Of a DNA stretch of 64,000 nucleotides, positions 54,883 through 63,385 are shown one piece after another. Numbering within the stretch: position 1 is the first letter of the stretch; each line of letters begins with the position of its first letter. The DNA comes from Chryseobacterium sp. Marseille-Q5410. GTDB lineage: Bacteria; Bacteroidota; Bacteroidia; Flavobacteriales; Weeksellaceae. Position numbers and translations under genes: made by a program. Below the pieces are notes generated by a model. The model was given only the letters and a program-made list of their open reading frames with translations, was not told the origin of the DNA and searched no databases. The stretch lies in NCBI GenBank assembly GCA_946892665.1, contig CAMPOT010000001.1:186001-250000 (forward strand), read 5' to 3'.

Positions 54883-55965
54883 ATGTTACAATCAAATAAT
54901 TACTGCGTCATAATGGCAGGAGGAATAGGAAGCAGATTTTGGCCAATGAGCACTCAAAAATATCCAAAACAATTTCAGGACATTTTAGGAACCGGTCGAA
55001 CGATGATTCAGCAAACCTACGACCGAATCAGCCAAATTGTTCCAAAAGAAAACATCTTCGTTATCACCAACAAAGAATATGTTGAACTTACCGAACAGCA
55101 ATTACCAGAACTGAATTCTGAAAATATTGTCGGCGAACCGATGATGAAAAACACGGCGGCTTGCAACCTTTATATGGCAAAAAAAATTGCCGATAAAAAC
55201 CCGGAAGCCAATATGATTGTGTTGCCTGCGGATCATTTGATTTTAAAGGAAACTGTTTTTCTACAAAAAATTGAACTCGCATTTGAACTTGCTTCCAAAA
55301 ACGATTATTTGATCACTTTGGGAATTACGCCAACGCGTCCCGATACTGGTTACGGCTACATTCAATTTGAAGAAAATAATAATTCTGACTTTTATAAAGT
55401 AAAAACTTTTACCGAAAAACCCGATTTAGAAATTGCAAAAACCTTCTTGGAAAGTGGGGATTTTCTTTGGAATGCGGGGATTTTTATTTGGAATGTAAAA
55501 TCGATATTGTCGGCATTCGACCAACATCTTGAAGAAATGTCCCAACAATTCCTTAGTTGCGAATACAACAGTAATGCCGAGGAACAATGCATTGAACTGA
55601 TTTACCCAAAAGTGAACAAAATTTCGATCGACAATGGCATTTTAGAGAAAGCAGAAAACGTATTTGTAATTCCTGCCGATTTGGGTTGGAGCGACCTTGG
55701 AACTTGGACTTCCGTGTATGAGAACGCACAGAAAGACGAAAACAAAAACGCTCTCAAATCCAAGCATATTCTTACTTACAATTCCAAAGGAAATATCATC
55801 CGATTGAAAAATAACAACAAAGCAGCCATCATCGATGGTTTGAATAATTACATCATTGTTGATACCGAAAAAGCTTTGCTTATTTGTCCAAGAGACAATG
55901 ATCAATTGATCAAAGATTATGTTCAGGATTTAAAAACTGAAAAAAAAGGAGAAAAATTTCTTTAA
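54883..55965 (+). CDS. Mannose-1-phosphate guanylyltransferase
   Basis: The 360-residue enzyme makes GDP-mannose from mannose-1-phosphate and GTP. The signature AGGIGSRFWPMSTQKYPKQF (12-31) and the NTAACNLYMA, LPADHLI and FTEKPDLE motifs mark the GT2-like nucleotidyltransferase core; FLWNAGIFIWN (about 194-204) is typical. GDP-mannose feeds surface polysaccharide and glycoprotein synthesis; the GT9, GT4 and YgjV-like genes that follow on the other strand may use related products. It lacks the fused isomerase domain seen in some ManC proteins. Confidence 0.93.
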   Translation: MLQSNNYCVIMAGGIGSRFWPMSTQKYPKQFQDILGTGRTMIQQTYDRISQIVPKENIFVITNKEYVELTEQQLPELNSENIVGEPMMKNTAACNLYMAKKIADKNPEANMIVLPADHLILKETVFLQKIELAFELASKNDYLITLGITPTRPDTGYGYIQFEENNNSDFYKVKTFTEKPDLEIAKTFLESGDFLWNAGIFIWNVKSILSAFDQHLEEMSQQFLSCEYNSNAEEQCIELIYPKVNKISIDNGILEKAENVFVIPADLGWSDLGTWTSVYENAQKDENKNALKSKHILTYNSKGNIIRLKNNNKAAIIDGLNNYIIVDTEKALLICPRDNDQLIKDYVQDLKTEKKGEKFL

Positions 55966-55983
55966 AAAGATAAAAAAATTAAC

Positions 55984-56013
55984 AAATCCCGAGATCTTCG
56001 GGATTTTATTTTT
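55984..56013. terminator. Bidirectional terminator
   Basis: AAATCCCGA/TCGGGATTT-type stem (55985-56004) followed by T-run, between the convergent guanylyltransferase and GT9 genes. Confidence 0.75.
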
Positions 56014-56979
56014 TTAAATTTTATCGTTTATCTTTTGAATATCAATCTCTTGCAAGCACGCCCAGTCACCACGGAAACATTCCTTATCACCAAATACTGA
56101 ACATGGTCTGCAAGTTAAATCTTTCACCTCTACCACGTCATCAACGCTTTGCCCATAACCTAAAAATCCTGCGAAATGATGCGTGGAACCCCAAATAGAA
56201 ATACAGCGCGTTCCCACTAAACTTGCCAAATGCATATTCGCCGAATCCATGGAAATCATTGTTTTTAGTTTTGAAATTTTTTGAAGTTCTTCGCTGATCG
56301 TGAGTTTTCCCGCAAGATTTTCTGTATTGGGAATTTGTGTTGCCCAAGATTCTAAAGTTTCAGATTCAGTCTTACCACCACCAAAAAAATAGACTTTATC
56401 TTTTTTTGCGATGAGTTTCGCCAACTCAAAAGACCTCTCCAGCGGCAACATTTTTCCTTGATGCTGTGCAAAAGGAGCAAATCCTATTCCCACTTTTTCC
56501 ACAGAAATGGAACGATATTGATGCGATAATTTTAACGTAAAACCCATTGCCCGGAAAACATCTGCGTAGCGCTCTGTAGTAGGTTTCAGTGGCTTTTTTT
56601 CAAGATTATATATGTCCGTAAGTTGCTTTTTTTCCTCTTTTCCCTTATCCAAGACAAAAACCTTTTGACCATTTAACTTAAAGAAAACATTAAGCAACTT
56701 CGTTCTTACAACATCGTGTAAATCAGCAATATAATCAGGTTTAACTTCTTCTTTCAATTGCTTTGAAAGTTTGTGTAACCCAAAAATCCCTTGATAATGA
56801 TCCACCTTTATTCCTTTGAAAATAAGATTCGGAATTCCCTGAAATAAATCTCGGAAATTGCTTCGGGAAACCATTACCACTTCTACTCCTGGATTTTGTT
56901 CGAGGAATTCGGTGATCACGGGAACAGTCATCGCTACATCACCAAAAGCGGAAAACCGATAAGCTAGTATTCTAATCAT
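56014..56979 (-). CDS. Glycosyltransferase family 9 (heptosyltransferase-like)
   Basis: The 321-residue protein has the GT9 fold: the start ILAYRFSAFGDVAMTVPVI (4-22) resembles the WaaC/WaaF N-terminus, and the C-terminal donor-binding part has SMDSANMHLASLVGT (about 242-256) and IWGSTHHFAGFLGYG (about 261-275). It likely adds a heptose or similar sugar to lipopolysaccharide at the inner membrane. The CRPCSVFGDKECFRGDWACLQEI end carries four cysteines in 18 residues, unusual for GT9 in Proteobacteria. It overlaps the upstream sufE stop by four bases. Confidence 0.87.
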   Translation of the reverse strand: MIRILAYRFSAFGDVAMTVPVITEFLEQNPGVEVVMVSRSNFRDLFQGIPNLIFKGIKVDHYQGIFGLHKLSKQLKEEVKPDYIADLHDVVRTKLLNVFFKLNGQKVFVLDKGKEEKKQLTDIYNLEKKPLKPTTERYADVFRAMGFTLKLSHQYRSISVEKVGIGFAPFAQHQGKMLPLERSFELAKLIAKKDKVYFFGGGKTESETLESWATQIPNTENLAGKLTISEELQKISKLKTMISMDSANMHLASLVGTRCISIWGSTHHFAGFLGYGQSVDDVVEVKDLTCRPCSVFGDKECFRGDWACLQEIDIQKINDKI

Positions 56980-57395
56980 TTTTTCAATTGATAAGCCACT
57001 GCGTAAAACTTAATTTGTTTGGTCATCGCCATCAATCCATTAGCTCTGGAAGGCGAAAGAAACTCCTGCAAACCGATATCGCTGATAAATTGAAAATCGG
57101 AATCTAAAATTTCCTGAGTGGAATGTCCGCTGTAAATCGAAACCAGTAGCGAAACAATTCCTTTAGGCAAAATACCGTCGGAATCAGCATTGAAGAACAA
57201 TTTCCCATCAGAAAACTCTGCATCGATCCATACTTTGGACTGGCAACCTTTGATTAAATTGGAATCGTTCTTTTTATCCTCTGGAAGTCCTTTCAGCTCT
57301 TTCCCCAAATCGATAATATATTCGTATTTCTGTTCCCAATCGTCTAGAAAGGCAAATTCTTCGACTATTTCCTGCTGTTTTTCTTTGATGGTCAT
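56976..57395 (-). CDS. SufE-family cysteine desulfuration protein
   Basis: SufE takes sulfur from cysteine desulfurase SufS for iron-sulfur cluster assembly. The 139-residue product has the active Cys51 in LIKGCQSKVWI, IPKGIVSLLVSIYSG-like segment near 75-90 (ILPKGIVSLLVSIYSG) and GLQEFLSPSRANGLM near 107-122, all typical. Other suf genes are not adjacent; it is instead coupled to a GT9 gene, an arrangement with no obvious functional reason. Confidence 0.93.
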   Translation of the reverse strand: MTIKEKQQEIVEEFAFLDDWEQKYEYIIDLGKELKGLPEDKKNDSNLIKGCQSKVWIDAEFSDGKLFFNADSDGILPKGIVSLLVSIYSGHSTQEILDSDFQFISDIGLQEFLSPSRANGLMAMTKQIKFYAVAYQLKK

Positions 57396-57434
57396 TTCTC
57401 AAAATCTATTTGTGCAAAGATAAGGAAATGTGAT

Positions 57435-58532
57435 TTAGAAATTTTCTTTTACTACTTTTTCGAAAAGTGTGACGATTTTAGGTTCTTCATTTTCCCAGCA
57501 AAGTTCGTCTGCGGCTTTATTTAAAGGGTTTTCATAGAAACTTTTCCCATTTTGCAGAACAATTTTTACCCGATCAGCAAGTTCATTATAATTGCGAATT
57601 TTTTCGCCTGCGTGAAAATGATCAACCACTTTACGCATTTCCGGAAAGTCGGAAACCACGACCGGAATTCTTGCCTGGATATAATCCGAAACCTTATTCG
57701 GCATAGAAAAATAATAACTCAAACCATTATTTTCTTCGATACTGAGACCAAGATCTGCTTTTCTCGTAATTTCTCTTAATTTTTCCGGATGCAATTTTCC
57801 GATAAATTTCACTTTATCTTCTAGCTTCAGATGTTTTGTTAAAGCTAAATATTCGGTTTTTTTGGGTCCATCACCGGCAATCCAAAGTTCTGCATTTTCG
57901 ATCAATTGCATCACGGGAATCATTTTATCCAAACCTCTCGAAGGATTGATAACTCCTTGATAAAGAATGATTTTTGGTGAATTTACTTGAGAATAATCCT
58001 GTAGATTTGCTGTTTTTTTAGGAAAATTCTGTACCACAGTTGGCCTTTCAATTTCGTAGGTTTTTGCAAACCAATCTGCGTAACTTTCGCTGGCCGTAAT
58101 CATATAACGAAGTTTGGGAACAATAAAAGATTCCAACGAACGCCATATTTTTTGAGTGAATCTTCCGTTTACCGAAGGCATTTCGGTGAAAATTTCATGG
58201 CTATCAAACACTAATGGAATATTGAATTTCTTTGAAATCAAATAATTCGGCAAAAGCGTATCGAGGTCATTGGAAAGAAGAATTGTGTTTTTGTCGGCTC
58301 TGCGGAGAAATTCATGGTAAAGTTTCATTTGAAATTCAACATACGCAAACTTCAAAATCTTAGATTTCAACATGATTCTGGAGAAAGGATAATCTCTTTT
58401 CATTTCGGGCAATCCGCACCAATTATTTCCAATAAGTTCAGGTTGAAAATCGTTTTCAGATAATGTTCTACAAACCTTTTCTACACGTTGGTCTGTACAT
58501 AAATTATTGAAAACGCTTACCAAAACTTTCAT
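57435..58532 (-). CDS. Glycosyltransferase family 4-type
   Basis: The 365-residue protein has a GT-B fold: an N-terminal acceptor domain (DQRVEKVCRTLSENDFQPELI) and a donor-binding domain with ILYQGVINPSRGLDKMIPV (about 190-208), LWIAGDGPKKTEY (near 216-228), KVKFIGKLHPEKL and LSIEENNGLSYYFSMPNKVSDY (about 268-289). These are typical of GT4 enzymes in polysaccharide synthesis. The sugar is unknown. It lies 9 bases after the YgjV-like gene. Confidence 0.85.
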   Translation of the reverse strand: MKVLVSVFNNLCTDQRVEKVCRTLSENDFQPELIGNNWCGLPEMKRDYPFSRIMLKSKILKFAYVEFQMKLYHEFLRRADKNTILLSNDLDTLLPNYLISKKFNIPLVFDSHEIFTEMPSVNGRFTQKIWRSLESFIVPKLRYMITASESYADWFAKTYEIERPTVVQNFPKKTANLQDYSQVNSPKIILYQGVINPSRGLDKMIPVMQLIENAELWIAGDGPKKTEYLALTKHLKLEDKVKFIGKLHPEKLREITRKADLGLSIEENNGLSYYFSMPNKVSDYIQARIPVVVSDFPEMRKVVDHFHAGEKIRNYNELADRVKIVLQNGKSFYENPLNKAADELCWENEEPKIVTLFEKVVKENF

Positions 58533-58541
58533 CTGGGCAAA

Positions 58542-58760
58542 TTAGTCCTTTTTCACCAAATGATAAAGTTGTATAAAGCACAGAATGGCATTCGGGATGA
58601 TAATCGGCCAAAGATAATCACTGAAAACTCCGTAGATTACGAACAAAATGCATCCTATCAAATTGACAATTCTAATTTTATTGATGTCTTTGAGAATAAA
58701 ACTTAGCACAACAAAAAAAGATGCGCCATAGCCTATAAAGTTGGTGATTTCAGGGTTCAT
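58542..58760 (-). CDS. Small YgjV-like membrane protein
   Basis: The 72-residue protein has three short membrane helices with motifs IGYGASFFVVLSFILKDINK (9-28) and NLIGCILFVIYGVFSDYLWP (33-52), the pattern of small YgjV-like inner-membrane proteins. Databases sometimes give this family enzyme names that the length does not support. It is first in a two-gene unit with the GT4 gene. Function unknown. Confidence 0.75.
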   Translation of the reverse strand: MNPEITNFIGYGASFFVVLSFILKDINKIRIVNLIGCILFVIYGVFSDYLWPIIIPNAILCFIQLYHLVKKD

Positions 58761-58855
58761 GGTTTATATTTGGATAGCAAACCTAATAATTTTGAACGTA
58801 ATAGGAAAATTTTTTTCTGCCATAAAGTCATTATTTACTTTTGGTAAAGTATTTG

Positions 58856-58863
58856 TAACTTTG
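58856..58863 (+). promoter_or_regulatory. Bacteroidota -7 box for clpC
   Basis: TAACTTTG, exact match to TAnnTTTG, 54 bases before the ATG. The closest TTG (58841-58843) is only 12 bases upstream, so the -33 element is poor. Confidence 0.45.
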
Positions 58864-58917
58864 ATAGAGCAATTAAAAACTCAATAATGTTTTTAATGAT
58901 AATTTTGAACAAATATT

Positions 58918-61437
58918 ATGGATTATAAATTTTCAAGTGGTTTGGATCAAGTTTTCCAACACAGCAAAAACGAAGCAAGACGTTTGCAAAGCGAGTTCCT
59001 GAATACGGAACATTTCCTTTTGGGAATTATAAAAAGCGAGAATTCTGCAAAAGAAATTTTACAGAATTTGGGAGCAGATTTAATTCAAATTAGAAGGAAA
59101 ATCGAAACCATGTCGGTGTCGGGTCTCAACCCTTTTTCACCAGACAATGATAGAATTTCCTTCACTAAAATGGCGGATCAAGCAGTAAAACGTTCGGAAC
59201 TAGAATGCAGGCAATACCAAAGTTCTGAAATCAACACCGTTCATTTACTTTTAGGGATTTTATATAAAGCCGACGATCCTACGACCAATATTTTAGGCTC
59301 CTATGATGTCGATTACGAAAGAGTAACAAAGGAGTATCAAATGATGCTTAAAAACTCTGGCCAAAATCCGAAAATGAGTGCTTATGACGATGATGAAGAG
59401 CGTGAAGAATTTGGACAAATGCGCAAACCAACCGGAAACATCGGAACAGGTAAAAGTAAAACTCCGACTTTGGACAATTTCGGAAGAGATTTAACTGCGC
59501 TTGCGAGAGACGGAAAACTCGATCCGGTAATTGGTCGTGAGAAGGAGATCGAAAGGGTTTCTCAAATTTTATCTAGGAGAAAGAAAAACAATCCTCTTTT
59601 AATTGGTGAGCCGGGTGTCGGTAAATCTGCTATTGCGGAAGGTTTGGCGTTAAGAATTCAACAGAAAAAAGTTTCTCGTGTCCTTTTCGGAAAACGTGTG
59701 ATTACTTTAGATCTTGCAAGTTTAGTGGCAGGAACAAAATATCGTGGCCAATTCGAAGAGAGAATGAAAGCTATGATGACCGAGCTAGAGAAAAACCGCG
59801 ATGTAATTCTTTTCATTGATGAGCTTCACACCATCGTGGGAGCCGGAAGTTCTACCGGAAGCTTGGATGCTTCAAACATGTTTAAACCCGCTTTGGCGAG
59901 AGGCGAAATTCAATGCATAGGAGCGACAACCCTTGATGAATACAGACAGTACATCGAGAAAGATGGTGCATTGGAAAGACGTTTTCAAAAAGTAATGGTG
60001 GAACCTACTTCTGTGGAAGAAACCGTACAGATTTTAAATCAAATTAAAGACAAATACGAAGATCATCACAATGTAACTTACACTGATGAAGCAATTCTGG
60101 CGTGTGTAAATCTCACTTCAAGATACATTACCGATCGTTTCTTACCGGATAAAGCTATTGATGCGATGGATGAGGCAGGTTCTCGTGTTTATATTAAGAA
60201 CATGAAAGTTCCCAATGAAATCATCGATCATGAGAAAAAAATAGAGGAAATAAAAGAACAAAAACAGCAGGCAGTAAAAAGACAGGATTATCTAGAAGCT
60301 CGAAAACTGAAAGATGAGGAGGAAAGATTACAAATCGAACTGAATATTGCGCAAGAAGCTTGGGATAAAAATGTGAAAGAAAAGAAAGAACTCGTTACCG
60401 AAGAAAGCGTTGCGGAAGTTGTTTCCATGATGAGTGGAATTCCTGTAACCAAAGTAGGCAAAAATGAACTCGATAAACTTTCGCAAATGGATGCTATGCT
60501 CAATGGTAAAGTCATCGGCCAAGAGGATGCGGTAAAAAAGGTGGTAAAAGCCATCCAAAGAAACCGTGCCGGATTGAAAGATCCTAATCGACCAATCGGA
60601 ACCTTTATTTTTCTAGGAACCACCGGTGTCGGTAAAACCGAGCTTGCTAAAGTAATGGCCCGCGAACTTTTCGATTCCGATGAAGCATTAATCCGCATCG
60701 ACATGAGTGAATACATGGAAAAATTCGCTGTTTCCAGATTGGTAGGCGCGCCTCCGGGATATGTGGGCTACGAAGAAGGTGGACAGCTGACCGAAGCAGT
60801 TCGCAGAAAACCTTATGCCGTGGTACTTTTGGATGAGATTGAAAAAGCGCATCCGGATGTATTCAATATTCTACTTCAGATTTTGGATGAAGGTTTCGTA
60901 ACCGATTCGTTAGGTCGAAAAATTGATTTTAGAAATACCATCATCATTTTAACGTCCAATATTGGAACCCGTGATCTAAAAGATTTCGGTGACGGTGTAG
61001 GATTCGGAACTTCCGCGAAAAAATCTAACACTGATGCAAGAGCGAGAAGCACCATCGAAAATGCGCTTAAAAAAGCCTTTGCTCCCGAATTCCTCAACAG
61101 AATTGACGACATCGTGATCTTTAACTCATTAGTAAAAGAAGACATCACTAAAATCATCGATTTAGAATTGAGCAAACTTTACAACCGTCTTGCAAAATTG
61201 AATTATCACGTTGAACTCACTCAGGAAGCGAAAGAATTTATCGCAGAAAAGGGTTGGGACAAGGATTTCGGTGCAAGACCGCTGAAAAGAGCAATCCAAA
61301 AGTACATCGAAGATCTACTTGCAGAAATGCTCGTGAACAAGCAACTTTCGGAGGGTGAAACCGTTGTTTTACAGCTCAATGAAACGAAAGACGGACTGGC
61401 TCCAGAAAAGGTAAAAATGAAAAAAAACGCAAAATAA
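58918..61437 (+). CDS. clpC: ATP-dependent Clp protease ATP-binding subunit ClpC
   Basis: ClpC unfolds proteins and feeds them to ClpP. The 839-residue protein has two Clp-N repeats (about 5-65 and 80-145), a first AAA+ domain with Walker A GEPGVGKS (230-237), LFIDELHT Walker B, a middle domain with a UVR-like segment (EARKLKDEEERLQIEL, near 462-477) and a second AAA+ domain with GTTGVGKTE (near 563-571) and VVLLDEIEKAHPDV. The MecA/McsB-type adaptor genes are not adjacent. ClpC can also be the final unfoldase for Aat-tagged proteins, but that needs ClpS and is not shown. Confidence 0.96.
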   Translation: MDYKFSSGLDQVFQHSKNEARRLQSEFLNTEHFLLGIIKSENSAKEILQNLGADLIQIRRKIETMSVSGLNPFSPDNDRISFTKMADQAVKRSELECRQYQSSEINTVHLLLGILYKADDPTTNILGSYDVDYERVTKEYQMMLKNSGQNPKMSAYDDDEEREEFGQMRKPTGNIGTGKSKTPTLDNFGRDLTALARDGKLDPVIGREKEIERVSQILSRRKKNNPLLIGEPGVGKSAIAEGLALRIQQKKVSRVLFGKRVITLDLASLVAGTKYRGQFEERMKAMMTELEKNRDVILFIDELHTIVGAGSSTGSLDASNMFKPALARGEIQCIGATTLDEYRQYIEKDGALERRFQKVMVEPTSVEETVQILNQIKDKYEDHHNVTYTDEAILACVNLTSRYITDRFLPDKAIDAMDEAGSRVYIKNMKVPNEIIDHEKKIEEIKEQKQQAVKRQDYLEARKLKDEEERLQIELNIAQEAWDKNVKEKKELVTEESVAEVVSMMSGIPVTKVGKNELDKLSQMDAMLNGKVIGQEDAVKKVVKAIQRNRAGLKDPNRPIGTFIFLGTTGVGKTELAKVMARELFDSDEALIRIDMSEYMEKFAVSRLVGAPPGYVGYEEGGQLTEAVRRKPYAVVLLDEIEKAHPDVFNILLQILDEGFVTDSLGRKIDFRNTIIILTSNIGTRDLKDFGDGVGFGTSAKKSNTDARARSTIENALKKAFAPEFLNRIDDIVIFNSLVKEDITKIIDLELSKLYNRLAKLNYHVELTQEAKEFIAEKGWDKDFGARPLKRAIQKYIEDLLAEMLVNKQLSEGETVVLQLNETKDGLAPEKVKMKKNAK

Positions 61438-61456
61438 TTTTGCGAAATTGAACCAA

Positions 61457-61496
61457 ACAAAAAGCCTTGTCAATTTATTTTGACAAGGCTTTTTGA
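61457..61496. terminator. Bidirectional terminator between clpC and tadA
   Basis: A long stem CAAAAAGCCTTGTCAA (61458-61473) with TTGACAAGGCTTTTTG (61480-61495), A/T-runs on both sides. Confidence 0.88.
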
Positions 61497-61512
61497 TTTA
61501 ATACATACGAGA

Positions 61513-61944
61513 TTATCTTTTACTTTTAAAGAAATTTCTCACCAAATCTGAGCATTCATTCTCCATCACACCAGTCACCAATTCGGTTTTTGGATGCAGC
61601 GATAAATTTTTATTAATGAAACCCCGCTGCTCATCTCTCGCTCCGATAACCACTTTGGAAATTTGCGACCAGTTCAGCGCCCCACAGCACATTACACAAG
61701 GTTCAAGGGTAACATAAAGCGTACAGTTTTGAAGATATTTTCCACCCAAATAATTTGCGGCAGAAGTAATGGCCTGCATTTCTGCATGAGCCGTAACATC
61801 ATTTAAAGTTTCGGTAAGGTTATGTGCTTTTGCGATCACTCGATTGTTGGAAACGATGATGCAACCGATGGGCACCTCATCTTTTTCCAAAGCAATTTGT
61901 GCTTCCTGAAGCGCCAATTTCATATAATATTCGTCGGTAAACAT
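61513..61944 (-). CDS. Nucleoside deaminase, TadA-like
   Basis: The 143-residue zinc deaminase has HAEMQAI (His53, proton-shuttle Glu55) and PCVMC (Cys83, Cys86) as metal ligands. These motifs and length match tRNA adenosine-34 deaminase TadA, which makes inosine in tRNA-Arg(ACG), but guanine deaminases of similar size share them. No other adjacent gene helps to choose. It is followed by its own start region and precedes a terminator. Confidence 0.85.
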   Translation of the reverse strand: MFTDEYYMKLALQEAQIALEKDEVPIGCIIVSNNRVIAKAHNLTETLNDVTAHAEMQAITSAANYLGGKYLQNCTLYVTLEPCVMCCGALNWSQISKVVIGARDEQRGFINKNLSLHPKTELVTGVMENECSDLVRNFFKSKR

Positions 61945-61976
61945 TCTTTGTTAATAATTTAAAATAGTGAAAACCT

Positions 61977-62606
61977 TTATTCAAAATTCATGGCTAAAGG
62001 CAAACGAAACCTGTAGCGAACAGCATTTCCGTTGATCACCGCGGGAGAAAATTTCTCTGGTAAAAGATATAATGCGATCTCAGCCTGCCTGTTGAATGTG
62101 AAATTGTCTCCTTCCGCACGTACACTGCTGATACTTCCATCTTTTTCAACCACGAAAACTACGTTGGTTTTTAATAATTTTTGGTCTGGCAAAACCGAGT
62201 CGGAATAAAACAAATCAGCGACTTGTTTTCTCAGCGTTTCGAAACCTCCGGGATAGGTTGCTTGTTCGTTCAGCATTTGCTTTTCCGGATTTTCAGCGTG
62301 ATCAATAATGTTTTTTTTAGCGGCTATTCTTTCTAAATCTTCCCGATTTTTTACTTTAATTAAAGTCGCAATGAAAGCAGTATTCTGAATGCTGTCAAGC
62401 TTCATCATAAACTCCGAAAAATTTTCTTTAATGCTTTTTTTTTCGTTCCAATTGCTTTCGGAATCAAATTTCTTTTTAAATTCAGTATTCAACATAAAAC
62501 GTTGATAATCAAAATAATCTTTCGTTATTTTAAACTCTTGGTTTTGCTGGGCCTGCGAAAAAAACCAACTCACTAAAAAAAGCAGATAAAGTAATTTTTT
62601 GGTCAC
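61977..62606 (-). CDS. Secreted protein with TonB C-terminal-like domain
   Basis: The 209-residue protein uses a GTG start (62604-62606) and a signal peptide (1-19, FLVSWFFSQAQ). The middle is helical and charged; residues 120-208 resemble a TonB C-terminal domain (YPGGFETLRKQVADLFY, then VNVVFVVEKDGSISSVRAEG-like and FSPAVINGNAVRYRFRLPL). It lacks the membrane anchor and proline-rich linker of a true TonB. Such stand-alone domains are common in Bacteroidota. It is separated from rplY by a terminator. Confidence 0.65.
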   Translation of the reverse strand: MTKKLLYLLFLVSWFFSQAQQNQEFKITKDYFDYQRFMLNTEFKKKFDSESNWNEKKSIKENFSEFMMKLDSIQNTAFIATLIKVKNREDLERIAAKKNIIDHAENPEKQMLNEQATYPGGFETLRKQVADLFYSDSVLPDQKLLKTNVVFVVEKDGSISSVRAEGDNFTFNRQAEIALYLLPEKFSPAVINGNAVRYRFRLPLAMNFE

Positions 62607-62647
62607 TGTTTTTATATTAAAATGTAAAATTACTTAAAAAATTCAAT

Positions 62648-62684
62648 AAAAAAATCCCATCAAAAAATTGATGGGATTTATTAT
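62648..62684 (-). terminator. Terminator of rplY
   Basis: AAATCCCATCAA (62652-62663) pairs with TTGATGGGATTT (62668-62679), a perfect 12-bp stem. It is A-rich on one side and T-rich on the other, about 20 bases after the rplY stop. Confidence 0.85.
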
Positions 62685-62699
62685 ACTATTTCGAGAATA

Positions 62700-63338
62700 T
62701 TATTCTGCGCTTGTAGCTTCTGCTGCAGGAGCTTCGCCTTCTGCTGGAGTTTCTTCTTCATCATCATCTTCTACTACTGCACCACCTTTCATTGCAGTTC
62801 TAGACATCTTCACAGCAACTACTACTGCATTGTCTGGATGCATGAATGTGAATCCTTCAGCTTTGATATCTCCAACATAAAGTTTGTTACCAATTTTAAG
62901 AGGTGTAACATCTACCACGATTTCGTCTGGTAAGTTAGCAGGAAGCGCTTTCAACTTCAATTTTCTGAAAGATTGACGAAGTGCACCACCGGAAACAACC
63001 CCTTTTGCACGACCGGTAAGTCTTACAGGAACTTCCATCACTACTGGTTTATCATCAGCTAGTTGATAGAAATCTGCATGAAGAATTTTGTCGGTGATTG
63101 GGTGAAACTGGATGTCCTGAAGTACTGCAGGAATAGTTTGTCCGTCAACCTCAATAGATACCGTGTGTGCGTCGGGAGTGTAAACCAAACCTTTGAAAGA
63201 TCTTTCTTCAGCAGAAAAATTTAAAGTTTCGGCTCCTCCGTAAACAACACAAGGAACTAATTCAGCATCACGTAAAGCTTTAGTAGACTTTTTGCCCACG
63301 CTTTCTCTTTTTGTACCTTGAATTGTAATTGATTTCAT
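62700..63338 (-). CDS. rplY: 50S ribosomal protein L25/general stress protein Ctc
   Basis: L25 binds 5S rRNA. The 212-residue protein is of the longer Ctc/TL5 type: an N-terminal L25 domain (about 1-90, [18 protein letters not shown] and VPCVVYGG) and a C-terminal beta domain (about 95-180), followed by a Glu/Ala-rich tail ([14 protein letters not shown]). The exact -7 box TATCTTTG is at 63367-63374 on the minus strand, just upstream. Its position directly after prs is the standard arrangement. Confidence 0.95.
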   Translation of the reverse strand: MKSITIQGTKRESVGKKSTKALRDAELVPCVVYGGAETLNFSAEERSFKGLVYTPDAHTVSIEVDGQTIPAVLQDIQFHPITDKILHADFYQLADDKPVVMEVPVRLTGRAKGVVSGGALRQSFRKLKLKALPANLPDEIVVDVTPLKIGNKLYVGDIKAEGFTFMHPDNAVVVAVKMSRTAMKGGAVVEDDDEEETPAEGEAPAAEATSAE

Positions 63339-63366
63339 TATAATAATTTAAAAAATTTTAAGGGTG

Positions 63367-63374
63367 CAAAGATA
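63367..63374 (-). promoter_or_regulatory. Bacteroidota -7 box for rplY
   Basis: Minus-strand TATCTTTG, exact match to TAnnTTTG, 29 bases before the rplY ATG. So rplY can be transcribed apart from prs. No clear -33 TTG. Confidence 0.45.
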
Positions 63375-63385
63375 AAGATTATTTT

